A stretch of DNA of 64,000 nucleotides from Globisporangium splendens (GCA_006386115.1 VFIW01000106.1:79615-143614), one strand, 5' to 3'; positions 10,143 to 21,264 are shown, counted from the stretch's first letter. The notes: generated by a model not told the origin, from the sequence alone. Numbers and translations: made by a program.

Positions 10143-11399
10143 TTATAGACCGAGCGCCTGCTGCAAGAGCGGGTAGTACTTGAGCACGCTCTCCACAGGA
10201 TCCTCGCTCGTCACGAGCACCTTCGCGGTCGCCGTGGATAGCAAGCCGAGCTTGCCTTTCACTGCGCGCTGCAGACCGCGACTGTGGAAGAACGCGTAGA
10301 TGCGCTGGAGATCCTGCTCGAGGAGCTCTTCGTGACCTGGTTGCGGGCACGGCACAGCTTCGCTTAAGTCGACGACCCAGCACTTGTCGTCGTGGTACAA
10401 GATGTTGGTCTCGTTCAGCTGCGTGTGTACGAGATGTGCCTTTTGGTACATCGTGCGGATCGCGCGTAAGACGTCGACGTACGCGAGTTGGAGCTGCTTG
10501 TTCGTCAGCACCACGTCTTTAAGCTTTGGCGCCGGAACGCCGTCTTCGCCGAGGAAGCCCATGACCAGGATGTGGTCTCTGAAGAGCAAAGGCGCGGGAG
10601 TTTGCACGCCGGCATTCGAGGCGCGGCGCAGGTTCTTGTATTCCTTCTCGGTCCATTCTTTGAGCTGGCGGCGCATCGTTTTCTTGATGAATGTCGTATT
10701 GTACTGCCGACCGCTTGCATCGCATTCGTTCGACTTTGTGAAGTCTGCACGCGCTGTCTTGAAGATCTTGACTGCGTAATGGAGCTCGCGGGCCGTCTCT
10801 TCGTCGCTGCCGACGGCGCGATACGTGTTCGCCTCCTTGCCCGTGTTGATTCGGCCGTGCACGACGTCCAACTTGCCTTGGTTCATGAGCTTGAGCAGCA
10901 CCATGCGCGTGCGCTCGTCAAACGTACTGTCTTTGCTGGAAAACTTGGACGAGTCGGCCGATTGACGCAATGGTCTTTTGCGGGACTCGTCCTTTTCGTG
11001 GCGACGCATGCTTTCGTTCAAGGATTTGAAGACTCCGCTCTTGACTGAGAGAGACCGGACAGCGCTCGTTGCACCCAGGCCAGCGTATTCGCTCAGATAG
11101 TCCAAGTCTTCATCTTCGTCGCCGTCTTCATACACACCGTCATCTTCGACACCGTAATAGTCTTCATCCTCGTCGAGGATGTCACCGAATTGCGCTTGTG
11201 CAGCAGCATTTTCCAACGCTAGCTGCTTCTCCAGCGCCTTGCGTTCGTCTTCGTACATCTTCATCGCCAGTTCTTCGTCCATGATCTGCTGCATCGTCCT
11301 GGGTGACGTCACGTTGCTTGCTGGGGTAGTCTCGAGAGATGTTGTTGGAGGAGACGCTGGCTGAACTTGCTTCCACGGGGACTGGACCGTCGACGACAT
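10143..11399 (-). CDS. RIO3-family pseudokinase (tandem paralogue)
   Basis: A single exon of 418 residues, starting at MSSTVQSPWK. It shares with the neighbour at 7317-8690 the N-terminal helix (TMQQIMDEELAMKMYEDE), an acidic tract, the phosphate loop INTGKEANTYRAVG and the lysine in YAVKIFKT. The catalytic loop, however, reads HTQLNETN: the essential Asp is Gln327, while the following Asn332 is kept. The metal-binding motif reads VVDLSEA, keeping Asp344 but losing Phe-Gly. Phosphotransfer is therefore unlikely, although nucleotide binding may remain. The frame is intact over its full length and codon use looks normal, so it is probably expressed, perhaps as a scaffold or pre-40S placeholder. 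That role is inference. Confidence 0.85.
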   Translation of the reverse strand: MSSTVQSPWKQVQPASPPTTSLETTPASNVTSPRTMQQIMDEELAMKMYEDERKALEKQLALENAAAQAQFGDILDEDEDYYGVEDDGVYEDGDEDEDLDYLSEYAGLGATSAVRSLSVKSGVFKSLNESMRRHEKDESRKRPLRQSADSSKFSSKDSTFDERTRMVLLKLMNQGKLDVVHGRINTGKEANTYRAVGSDEETARELHYAVKIFKTARADFTKSNECDASGRQYNTTFIKKTMRRQLKEWTEKEYKNLRRASNAGVQTPAPLLFRDHILVMGFLGEDGVPAPKLKDVVLTNKQLQLAYVDVLRAIRTMYQKAHLVHTQLNETNILYHDDKCWVVDLSEAVPCPQPGHEELLEQDLQRIYAFFHSRGLQRAVKGKLGLLSTATAKVLVTSEDPVESVLKYYPLLQQALGL

Positions 11400-11923
11400 G
11401 GTAAAGTCTGGTATCTGTGTGCGTGGCAAATGGTGAATTGCGTTATGAGTCGAATGAACGCAATGCATGGCGTGCATGAGTGTTGCACTTTCTCAAAGAA
11501 CTTTTGACGTCAGACCATCACTCTAGATGACCACCACTCTTGTCACCATCATTCTCCAGTCGAGCTACCACCAGTGCGAACGTTCCTGGCAAATGCAATG
11601 TGACGAACTGAGGCTTTCGTGGCACGATGGTGTGCATGGCGCCTCGGTTGATACACAGCAAGAGCTGCGCAAGCACTGGCAGATGTGTGTTGAGCAATCA
11701 GACTTCAGTGTGGTCTGCTGTGTGGAGAAGAGATGCTGTTATGGTTTGTGGCATTCCGTGGACGATTACAATGACGAGGTACACATGACGACTAGTCCAA
11801 AAACATGCTGCAGCACACATGCAGTTGAAAATGAAAGAAAAACACAGATATTGGACGCACTCCATGTCGCTTCGCACAAAAGCCATGGTGTCCTAACTGG
11901 CATCAGCAGCTTCTCTCGGACAG
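11400..11923. other. Intergenic, no gene recognised
   Basis: Upstream region of the RIO pseudokinase and 3' flank of seipin. A plus-strand frame at 11527-11943 has no family resemblance and overlaps the seipin end; it was not accepted. Confidence 0.5.
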
Positions 11924-13120
11924 CTACGAATCATCGGTACTGACGTCCGAACGATAGCGCAGCTTCATTTCTTCGTCGTCTTCGTTGCCGGGGGCTATCG
12001 CCGCTGCCATGGCTTCGTCGATCAGCGTCGAGGTCTCCATCGGTTCCGTCTTGATCTTGCGCTCCACGTGGATCGGCGGGATGCCGCCGCTGCGATACTG
12101 CTCAAAGAGCTGTCCTTGGTCGACGCCGACACGAATCTCGTCCTCTGCTGCAGGGAGGTTGTAGAACGCGTAGATGATCACGAGCGCCACTGCTTCAAGG
12201 AAGACAATGTTGAGGATCACGAGCACAGCAGTTGATACCGACCAGTGGTACATCAAATAGCGCACGCCCGAGAGCTGCGCGATGATCGTGAGCTTGGCCG
12301 AATAGATCTGGATCGCCGGATGATTCAGCGTGATCTCCGCCGTCGTCAGTGGGTGCGTTTTGCCCTCGGTGATCCCATTGATGGCCAGTACATCGATCAC
12401 CTGTGCGGGCTCCGTGAGCCCAAGCGCATGTGAGATCGCTAGTGCTCCGACGCGGATCCATCGAACCAACGAGTGCGAGTCGTGCACAATCGCGGGCCGC
12501 GCACTGGACGCCAGGTACTGACCATCAGTGGACTTCAACGTCGTGGACACCATGAACACTCCAATGTCCACATTGGCGCGCGATTCGGGCACCGTCAGCT
12601 CAATATAAATATCGTACTTGACGCCAGGCACGAGCACCTGCTGTGGTCGCGCAGGCAGCTTCACCACGGGCGATGCGTCCCATTGATGCACGGGATCCAA
12701 CAGATTGAGTTTTGCAGTCGGCAGCGTCAGTTGGTGGCCCAGTCCACTGTCTTTCGTGAGTAGAGAGGCGTGGTTCCCGTAGTCGAAAAAGATCTCTTGC
12801 TCATGCAACCGCGACGGGATCACCAGGTAGTACAGCAGACTGTACAGGATCGTCGCCGTCGCAAACAGGAACGAGATTCCGAGCGCCAACTACAGCCACA
12901 CACAGACGTCAGGGTACTGAGCGTTAAGCAGCAAGAAGCACATATCGTCATTTACCTGCACAATGCGCACGGACCACTGGGCGAGCCACTGCGAGAAGTC
13001 CTGCAGCCACGTGACGAGCTCGTCGCGCCAGCGCTCGCGCTCCTCCTCCTTCATGAGGTCGGCTGCACGCGCCGGCAGCAGCGACAGCAGCAGCGTCCAC
13101 GGGATCCAGTTGGCCGCCAT
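11924..13120 (-). CDS. BSCL2: Seipin (lipid-droplet assembly protein)
   Basis: Two exons (13120-12956 and 12889-11924), joined by a 66-bp phase-0 intron, encode 376 residues. The topology is that of seipin: a short cytosolic start, a first membrane helix spanning the exon junction (VRIVQ joined to LALGISFLFATATILYSL), a long ER-lumenal beta-sandwich, a second helix (STAVLVILNIVFLEAVALVI) and an acidic cytosolic tail. Lumenal signature segments are YDIYIELTVPES, GVFMVSTTLKS and LASSARPAIV, which match the conserved seipin core. Seipin oligomers sit at ER-lipid droplet contacts and organise triglyceride nucleation. The assignment rests on motif recall, without an alignment. Confidence 0.85.
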
Positions 13121-13455
13121 CTTCCTCCGCCTTCTCTTGCTTCTCGTGTTCTTCTCGTGTGTGATAGAGAATTGGGCAGCGCAATCGAGCTTTTGCACCA
13201 AGTGTGGAAACGAGAACCACGCTGCTGCGTCACCACACCAAACGTGTATACTATCCGGACGAGGTTCTAAAAAACATAGGGAATGTCCTAATACATGGAT
13301 GCTTTTCAGGGCACAGTGAGAGTTCATAGGTCAATAATAAGACAACAGACTTTGCTCAGAATTAGACTAAACCAGTACCTTGCAGAGCAGGACAACTCGA
13401 GTTTTTCCGGACAGAGTTGGGCAATTTCCACCTTGCTCGCTTTCATTGAGGGCTG
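13121..13455. other. Divergent intergenic region
   Basis: 335 bp between seipin (minus) and the RBR ligase (plus), probably containing both promoters. No repeat or RNA gene was seen. Confidence 0.5.
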
Positions 13456-14831
13456 ATGTCGCTGCTGTATGGGCTCATCCGCGGCTGCCGACGCCTGGCA
13501 GCGCACCTGACAGCGCCAAAGCGCTGTCCGATCTGTCTGGACGACCTGCCCACTAGTGTGCTACGAGAGGCAAAGCGCACGAAGCGTCTGCGTGCCGACA
13601 GCAGCGGGCGTAATGAAGACGAAGACGTCACGTATGCGAGGTTGTAATGCAAACACAAGTTCTGCACAGGTGTGTGCTCTATGCAGAGCTCAATGATTGG
13701 ATACAGATGCGCTGCATTCGCACGTTTAACAATGCTGGGGCTGTCTCTCACTACTGTGCTTCCTGTATGCAGAGTGTATACGGCAATACATTCGCATGAA
13801 GATTCAAGGTCGAGAGGTTGACGAAGGTGAGTCTTGTGATGATCATTCTTGTGCATGGAGGTGCTCTAATGATGCTAACAGTGGCGCTGTGGTGTAACGC
13901 GGTGTAGACCAGCTTGTATGTCCTGTTATATTGTGCAAGAAATGGGTCGCCGAACGCGACATCAAGCAAATCGCTGGAGACTCGATGCTGAAGCAGTTCC
14001 AAGCCACACTCAAGCGCAAACGGGTACTTTAAAGCAACGCGTTTTAGTAACACGGACTCGTCCTAATGGTCCATCTGATGCATGCAGGACGAGCGCAATC
14101 CAAGTGCGAGATGGTGTCCTCGTCCCGGATGCGAAGAGCTCATTCTGTGTGAGTCCACGGCCAACTTTACGTGTCCAAAGTGCCAGACCATCGGTTGCTT
14201 CAACTGCCGCGGGTATGCGCATCGTTTCTGGTTCTGCAAAGCGAAAGAAGAGGACGAGTCGTACCTGAAATGGGAGAAGTCGGTTGGGGACCGTCAAGCT
14301 GTGCGGCCGTGTCCGCAATGCCGCATGCGCATCTGGAAAGCCGAAGGGCAAGCATTTATTGCTCTTGTTTTTGAGCCGCATAATCTGCTTTTATGCTGAC
14401 TGTAATCACGATTCGCAAATGTTTGTTCTTAGGTGCAATCATATCAAATGCACGAGCTGCCGCCATGAATACTGCTGGGTCTGTGGAAGCGTGTGGGATC
14501 CCAGGTACGCAAATAAACAAAGCCATCCTACTGTTTGCATTGCTGATTTGCACGCACACACACACACAGCTGAGAACGTTCCACGCATGTCTGTCGCCTT
14601 TCCTTTGTGATGTGTCTTTGTAGTCACTACGCCTGCTACGAGTTGCCGATTTTCACGGGACCGTTATCGTTTCTGCAGCAGCTGCAGCGGGTGTTGGCGT
14701 ACGTTGTGATGCTGCTGATGGTCGTGGCCATCTCGATTTTCGGGCTCAACGCGTTCCTCACGGGCTACATGCTGATCTGGGGCACAATGGTCCTCATGCA
14801 GCGGATGGGGTTCATTACCCAACCGCCATAA
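13456..14831 (+). CDS. RBR (RING-IBR-RING) E3 ubiquitin ligase with in-frame stop in RING1
   Basis: Six exons (13456-13669, 13773-13826, 13908-14023, 14088-14347, 14433-14504, 14624-14831) give 308 codons including the final stop. RING1 starts CPICLDDL and continues after the break with CKHKFC. The IBR has WCPRPGCEELI, FTCPKCQT and CFNCRG. RING2 has CPQC, then the catalytic-Cys segment GCNHIKC, then CRHEYCWVCG. A C-terminal membrane helix pair follows (VVMLLMVVAISIF, FLTGYMLIWGTMV), so the enzyme is probably membrane-anchored. Two oddities: a TAA at 13645-13647 interrupts RING1 just before CKHKFC, and the fourth intron uses a GC-AG donor (GAAGG/GCAAGC). The gene is either a recent pseudogene or carries a sequence error; the rest is intact. 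Confidence 0.75.
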
Positions 14832-15642
14832 GGGAAAGCAAGGATGGCGCTCATCTTTTTCTGCGTTAAAGATCCATGTCACGGATCAACTGTCGAGATG
14901 ACACCAATGTCACACATAGCCGTTCCAGAGAAGCAAATAACGAGTTTTTGAAACCCGATTACGCGAAATTCGAAGAAAGCCAGACACACCACATCACAGA
15001 ATCATGAAAAAATCCGAAATCAGAGGAAAAATGATTTCGGCCCTCTCTCGAATGGACATGAGGAAAAAACTGGATTGAGGGTAGTGGGTGCGGTAAGGGA
15101 GTCGACAAAAACATCTGATGTGTATCGACTTATACAGGTCTCTTACTATTAGAGGTAGCATATATCCGATTTCAAGTATATCTAACATTCAAATCAGAAG
15201 TCTCTCATATATGATATCGTCGATAAAGGCATTGCTATCAATTTCGAGTAGACTCTTGTCGACGCGTTTGATGGTCCGCTCTTGCCTTGCACCCAATGGG
15301 TTCAGTGCATCGCAAGTCGGCAGTGCCTCAACGACCTTCAAAGGCGAGCAAGCCACCGGAGAAAGGAAGGAAGCGCAGCATTCACTTAATGGCAAGCGAG
15401 CGAAGCCAAATTTTGGTACGTGCGTGTGTTGACGGCAATGGCGCTGGCCACTCGCCTCGTGTGTGCGGAACGAGGAGTTCAGTCGGTCGGTCCATGCGTG
15501 CGGAACAAGAAGAAAAATCATGCATTTGGGTTCTGGTTTATTCTATTTATTATTTCGCTGTATTGCCGCGCGACAGATCCGCACCATGCGACGTACAAAT
15601 GAGAGCAGCGCACGCGCGACGGCGAGGCATTCGGACGACAGG
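14832..15642. other. Intergenic, no gene recognised
   Basis: About 0.8 kb between the RBR ligase and the receptor-like pseudokinase. It is AT-richer than its neighbours and no motif was seen. In the final 180 bp, the frame of the next gene is open upstream of the start I chose. Confidence 0.5.
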
Positions 15643-18040
15643 ATGACGGGCATGCGCCGCATGCAGCGCTACGCGCTCGCGGCGTCGCTGGCGCTCGGCG
15701 CGGTCCTGGGAGCGCACGCGGCAGACAACAGCGCGTCTCTGACTGTGCCGTTGGAGTGCGCGAAGGCCAGGCTCGTGTACGAAAACAATGTGCTCAAGAC
15801 GTGGTGTGACCTGAACAAGGGCTTGGAGCTGCTGCTGGTTGATCCAAATGCAGAAGTCATGATCGACGTCCGAGCACCTTCGCTTGATATCGTCGCGTGG
15901 CCACAGAATCCGCTCACTCACCTGTATGCTGCATGTTCGCCCCGCTTTATCATTTTCCTTTTGTTCAATACGACGCTGACCTATGTGTTTTAATGCGTCC
16001 GCACATACTGTAGCGTGTTCTCCGGCGCCTCTGCCGCCCAGAATCCTGAGCTCAATATCTCGGCCGGATTCGCGCAGTCCGAAAAACTGTCGTCCCTGTA
16101 CGTGTTCCTTACTTCTTCCTGCTTGCCACATCAAGTGGAGACTAATGGGAAGCACGAATGCTCACTATGTATTTGTCTGTCTGTATCTAGGAGGTTCACG
16201 AAAGTCAACTTTATGGATCCCATCGTCGAGCTCACGGTCCCCACAGCGCTCGCATACCTGTACGTCCATGAATGTCCATGGCACAGGCTTCGCAATCTGA
16301 CTATTCCTTTGTTTGTGTTTAGGCAAGTCGAGTCGTCGAATGCCAAAGACGTGTCCCTCGACGTGGCTGCAGGGTCCGATCTCAATAAAGTGTACGGGAG
16401 GCGCCGTTCGTCATTGCTCGTGATGGTGACCTTTATTTCCATAAGAGACCAAAGCTCACATTGTTTGTTTGTGGCCATTATGCAGGGCGTTTGCGAACAA
16501 TACCGAGATGACGACACTTCCGAAGCTTCTCTACCAGCGAAAGTACAACAAGATACTCGATGTCACGTACGTCTCACTAGCTCACCGCTTTGGATTGGTG
16601 GTGGTGTATACTCAAGTCTGAAATCCTTGTCCCTTGTGGCTGCTTACCCTTGTGTTATGTATTATTCCTAGCGGTGTGAACATTACCAGCACTGGCCAGC
16701 AGACGATGTCGGCCGCCGAGATCGCCATCCTGAAGGGAAACATTGGGAATAGCACGTCCACCATCGAGTTTACGGACAGTTGTGCTACACCCGTGACTAC
16801 CAGCCTCAGATTCCAAGTCTGCGAGCAAGCGACAGCACCGCCAGCAGCTTCGAGCTCATCGTCGGGGATGGGCAGCAACTTGACGGCAGCGTTTCACCCA
16901 GTTGGAAACGCGGCTCCATCCTCCACTGAGCCCGTAGCTCCCGCAGCAGCCAGTCAAGGTGGAGGTTCGTCTAGTAGTCCCACGCTGATCACTATCGTCG
17001 TGGTCGCGGTCGTGGCTCTTTTCGCAGTCGCGATCTTTGTCGTCCAGCGACGTAGTACCCGGGGTGCGAAACCTGCTATTGCTGCCGACGTCGAAGATAA
17101 CTCGCTGTACCTGATCGAAAAAGAGGACGATTCGTACTCGGAGAACGTCTCGTTCATCTCGAGTGACGGGTTGTTGCGTGGCTTCCGTCTCGATCAAAAC
17201 GAGGTTTCCCTGTCTAGGTCCATCGGAGCAGGAAGGCTGTGGGTCGGAGAACTAGCAGGCAACAAAGTGGTTGTGAAACGGATCGAAGCCGAGGTGTCGG
17301 ATCCCCAGGCCACCAAAGCTTTGCAGAGTCAAGCGCGAGGGTTCGCTTCGCTCTCGCATGTCAACGTTGTGCCTCTTTTGGGTGTCACGTGGGTCAACGG
17401 CACCGATTTTGCTGTCGTCGCCGAGTTCATGGACAAGGGCAACTTGAAAACGTTTTTGGGCGATACGAAAAACGAGTTTGACTTTGGGGCGAAGCTGGAC
17501 TTGTGCCTCAAGATCGCGCAGGGACTCGCGTACCTGCACGAGGCTGAACGCAACATGTACGTGCGCAACTTTTCCAGTCGCAAGGTGCTCGTGAACAGCT
17601 CCTTGGAATGCAAGCTGGACTTGTTTGACTGCTACCCAGATACAGAAAAGTTTGAGCTTGTGGAGTCGTATGGAACCGGGGAGATCGCGTGGCACGCGCC
17701 AGAGATCATCACGCGCTCGGCGCCACAGGACCCGAAGAAGATCAACATTTACGCGTTTGGCGTGGTCATGTGCGAGATCCTGGCGCGTGCGGCGCCGTTC
17801 CAGAGTCTAATCGACGAGCTCGGCAACACGCTGTCCGACGTGGAGATCGTGAAGCGGTTGCGCCGACAGGAGGTCCTAGCTCCTCACGAGAACTGCGAAA
17901 CGTACCTGCAAGCGCCTCGACTGCTGCGCGACACGATTGACTTGTGTTTGTCGCTTTCTCCGATGGATCGTCCGACCGCGGAAGACATTGTCAGTGTCCT
18001 TCAAACCGTGAAAGTCGAAGTCGCCAATGCGGAAGCGTAG
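15643..18040 (+). CDS. Receptor-like TKL pseudokinase with repeat-exon ectodomain
   Basis: Six exons (15643-15923, 16014-16097, 16191-16259, 16323-16391, 16486-16566, 16672-18040) encode 650 residues, and all introns are phase 2. A signal peptide (YALAASLALGAVLGAHA) opens the chain. Exons 2-5 each encode about 23-28 residues ending in a similar Leu/Val position, like one repeat per exon of a degenerate leucine-rich ectodomain. A Ser/Pro stalk and one membrane helix (TLITIVVVAVVALFAVAIFV) lead to a kinase domain. It keeps the VVVKRI lysine, WHAPEI and the C-lobe. The catalytic loop reads VRNFSSRKVLVN instead of HRDxKxxN, and the DFG position reads LFD, so catalysis is unlikely. An upstream ATG at 15586 in the same frame is an alternative start. 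Confidence 0.8.
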
Positions 18041-18418
18041 ACAGCGCGAGCACGCAGTCATCCAGGATGCAAAATGCGAATCGCAATTGTTGGTCGTACT
18101 TTTCTTTTCATCGAATTTGATATTGCTTAACAGTAAATATGCAAAAGCTCAAGATGCAAAGTGCGTTCAGTCTGATCTCCAGACAGGCATCTCGTGGAAA
18201 AGAAGAAGTCTTTTTGACGAGGTTGAACAAAGCGAGAATGATTTGTAAAGAACGCTGGCTGGCGTTGACGTCACCGCGCCAACATGGTCAGCGTATGTGC
18301 ATTTGTTATACTTTTATGAAGAAATGACTCGAGTCCCATGCAATTGTACTGTTGTAGTTTGAGTGTTTTAATAAGTGATGCAAAGTGAAGAAATGGCGGA
18401 TGGCGCTGTCTCAGACAA
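18041..18418. other. Intergenic between convergent genes
   Basis: 378 bp of 3' flanks of the pseudokinase (plus) and the transporter (minus). Nothing else was recognised. Confidence 0.5.
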
Positions 18419-19981
18419 TTATGCTGCTTTTTCGTGGCGCAAGTCGACGAGCAGGAACCACGCGGCGACGGCGCTGATGACCGTGAAGAACGCGACGATA
18501 GTCCAGAGCGCGAACACCCACATCTTGCCGCCGCGCGCTGTTCGCCACGGGAACAACCGCGTGTACAGCGCCGCGGGGAACACGAAGCAGATCATGAGGC
18601 AGCTGGTTGCGCCCGTAAACGCGAACACGACCTCGATGCCCGGGACTGTGATCGCGATGAGCAGCTGCGAGAGCAGCAGCACGCTCGTGCCACCCAACCG
18701 CGTCGCAAAAGCGATCTCATTGACGCTCGTGGTGTAGATGAGCTCTTCGATCACACTGCGCAGCGGATGGAAGAGCAGCGGGAACCCGACGATGACAGTC
18801 ACGAACACGGCGATCAGCGGGATCTCCATCACCGGGTCGTTCTCCAGGTTGAGCAGGATGTTGCCGCGGATCGTGTACTGGTACAGTTTCTTCGCGAAGA
18901 GCCCAAAGACGATGTACAGGATGATGCAGAACACCGAGACGTTGGTGATGTAGTTGCTCATGCGCTGTCGTGATTTCTGCAGCGGCTCACCGAAGCTGCC
19001 TCGGAGCTGGATGAACAACGGCAGCAGGTTCAGATGCATCATGAACACGTAACTGTAGATCGAGACCGTCTGCGTGAACCGCGCGAACGGACTGCCTAGG
19101 ATCACGGTGTTGACAATGTTGGCGTTGTTGCTGGCAACGTCATCCGTCGCGTTCGTCGCAGGAATCGCTGCATTGGTGTCGAGATCGTCGGATGCATCCA
19201 GTGCATGGTACGACCGGTAGATGGTCGCGATGACGAGGTAGATCGAGAATGCAAATCCCAGGTAGCTCGAGACGCGCAACCCGGAGAGATTCTTCAGCAA
19301 ACACAGCGGGAGCACCACGAAAGTGAACGTCGCCCACAATAAATAATCGGCAGCGCGGACACTAGTCGAGGTGCCAAGCTTCTCGGTCGGATGGATGGCC
19401 GCAGAATACAGCTCCGAGATCAGGAACGGCGAGATATCGCGAATGATGCGGATGCAGCCGACGCAACCGCCGTAGATACCAATGGCAGTCACGACCGACA
19501 CAATGTAGCCAAACACGTTGCCGCCGGCAATGATCGCAATGGACTGGAACGAACTGAAGCGCTTGCCCGCGCCAACGTGGTGCACAGACTCGACTTCCTG
19601 CGAGAGGAACACGTGAGTGTTCAACAGCGCGGTGGCCGTGAACGCCATGGAAAAGCCGACAATGAGGGTGGCAATGACGGTCTGCCACGTCGCGCTCAAT
19701 ATGAACGTGTACGGCACGGAGAGCATGCCCGCGCCAACGACGGACATCAGCAGCGTGAGGAAGACGTGGAGACCGCGGTGCGAGTCGTCCTTCGTGTACG
19801 CAAAGGAGAGTCGGTGCGGGCGCGGCGATGGGATCGGCGAGTTGAACATCATCGGGAAGCCCGTGTCGAAGGGCGAGCGCGGCGTCGTCGCGTCTCCGGA
19901 GCTGAACGAGCCGCGCGGCGTCGTCACGCCCCCGATGCGGTGGTAGTCGCCGAGAAGCGACGAGGTCTCGCTGGCAGGCAT
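18419..19981 (-). CDS. AAAP-family amino acid transporter (SLC36/38-like)
   Basis: A single exon; the ATG at 19981 (MPASETSSLLGDYHRIGG) gives 520 residues. A 53-residue N-terminal extension is possible but is Arg-rich and looks untranslated. After a disordered start with SPIPSPRPHRLSF, the family's first helix appears as a glycine-rich SVVGAGMLSVPYTF, the position of the unwound substrate-binding helix in AAAP transporters. About ten further hydrophobic helices follow, including FASSIYLVIATIY-like, SYVFMMHLNLLPLF, PLIAVFVTVIVGFPLLFHPL and a last one ending AVAAWFLLVDLR. It probably exchanges or imports neutral amino acids across the plasma or vacuolar membrane, coupled to protons or sodium. 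The substrate is not predictable. A 3' relic of a paralogue lies at 9723-9956. Confidence 0.85.
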   Translation of the reverse strand: MPASETSSLLGDYHRIGGVTTPRGSFSSGDATTPRSPFDTGFPMMFNSPIPSPRPHRLSFAYTKDDSHRGLHVFLTLLMSVVGAGMLSVPYTFILSATWQTVIATLIVGFSMAFTATALLNTHVFLSQEVESVHHVGAGKRFSSFQSIAIIAGGNVFGYIVSVVTAIGIYGGCVGCIRIIRDISPFLISELYSAAIHPTEKLGTSTSVRAADYLLWATFTFVVLPLCLLKNLSGLRVSSYLGFAFSIYLVIATIYRSYHALDASDDLDTNAAIPATNATDDVASNNANIVNTVILGSPFARFTQTVSIYSYVFMMHLNLLPLFIQLRGSFGEPLQKSRQRMSNYITNVSVFCIILYIVFGLFAKKLYQYTIRGNILLNLENDPVMEIPLIAVFVTVIVGFPLLFHPLRSVIEELIYTTSVNEIAFATRLGGTSVLLLSQLLIAITVPGIEVVFAFTGATSCLMICFVFPAALYTRLFPWRTARGGKMWVFALWTIVAFFTVISAVAAWFLLVDLRHEKAA

Positions 19982-21100
19982 GGCTACGATTGCTTCTTGC
20001 GTCGGTACGCGGATGAGATGGACGGACTGCTTCAGATCCAAGCGGCGACGGTGGGAGTGCTGCTCTGCTGCTGGTGGCCACGAAACGGAACGGTGGAAGA
20101 ATGAGCGCGAGGAGGATCTCTCTCGCATGCGCGATCCCACCTGCTAAGCCAAAGTAGCTCTTCACTATGGAATGAAGAGTGATTGTCGCCCCTTTTTTAT
20201 ATCCTTTTTGCGGTTGAGAGCTGATTCTTCAATACAAGCTTCGACGAACAATATATCAAGAAAAGCGTTCTTGCGAAATGAAAAGTAGTGATCTTTCTGC
20301 ACTTGAAACCTTGTAAGACGGTTGATGAGATCGGAAACTCCCCGAGCAGCTGGGCGGTTTTGCCCAATTGCACGCATCAAATTTATGTGTGGCGCGTCTG
20401 ATTGGCTGCAACAAATTTGGTGGTCTGTCAAATCAGGTGGAGAGTGACTGGACAAGGGGGAGCTTCAGTTGCTTCAGATCTCGACCGAAAACGCACAAGG
20501 CGCAGCGAAACGAATGGGCTTTTGAAGCCGCCTGACTGCAAGACAACGCGACCGAATGGCAGTCTTTAATCATTTCTGTGCATTTGGTCTGCGTGTTGAA
20601 GCGACTGCATTCGTTACGTGGACTTCTTGGTTCCCCAGCTGTCGATTTGCGAAAGAAAAGACAGTGGTTAGTGTGGCCCACCTTAATTATGATGCGAAGA
20701 GTGATGGTTCAGGTTCAAAACGGTACGGAATGGCGGTAGTTCGTTCAGAACAAATGGCTACAATCGTTTACAATATGTGTGAAACGACCCAAACCGTGTC
20801 CTCTCATCCGCCAGCAGTCATGGACAAGATGAGCGCTATCTAGGGGATGGCGAACTGCTGTTATCCATGACAATGCAACCTTTTGGAAGAGGAAAACAGA
20901 TCCACACGAAAAATGCACACAGGTGACGATTCCCCTCGCCAACTGAGAGTCATGTGCCATGATTCTCGCCTCGTCTAGAAAAAAAACGAAATATCCCCCC
21001 AATTCGTTTTTTAGATGAGGCATGACTTTCCGGACAGCAGCGGCCACTCGCAGCATTTGAGGTGCCATACATATTTTGCTCTTTTTCTCCTTCCCTTCAG
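19982..21100. other. Upstream flank of the transporter, then gene-poor debris
   Basis: No intact gene. Weak coding-like frames lie at 20556-20843 (plus) and 20745-21068 (minus, with FFLDEARIMAHDSQLARG) but overlap each other and match no family I know. They may be decayed gene pieces. Confidence 0.4.
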
Positions 21101-21196
21101 ATCAAGGATCAGCTCGCGCTGCAAATGCAAAAACTCGGTGTGCTGCCCGTTTTGAGCGACAGCAGTGAACAAGCCGTGGTTCACCAGACCTCGTGA
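21101..21196 (+). pseudogene. Orphan terminal exon
   Basis: A strong acceptor (polypyrimidine CTTTTTCTCCTTCCCTTCAG, ending at 21100) precedes 31 codons starting IKDQLALQMQKLGVLPVL and ending in a TGA at 21194-21196. The composition is protein-like, and the splice signal is the best in this stretch. No convincing upstream exon exists on this strand, so it is probably the stranded last exon of a lost gene. Confidence 0.4.
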
Positions 21197-21264
21197 GCGG
21201 ATATCACCTGCAAAGCAACTTCAGCGAGAAGCACCGCTTGCTTGTCTATCTACAGACTCCTGCT

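Noticed and set aside
11527..11943. 138-codon plus-strand frame
   Set aside because: No motif, no splice context, and its end overlaps the seipin 3' coding end.
19391..20104. 237-codon Arg/Asp-rich plus-strand frame
   Set aside because: Shadow of the AAAP transporter gene; composition typical of antisense to GC-rich coding DNA.
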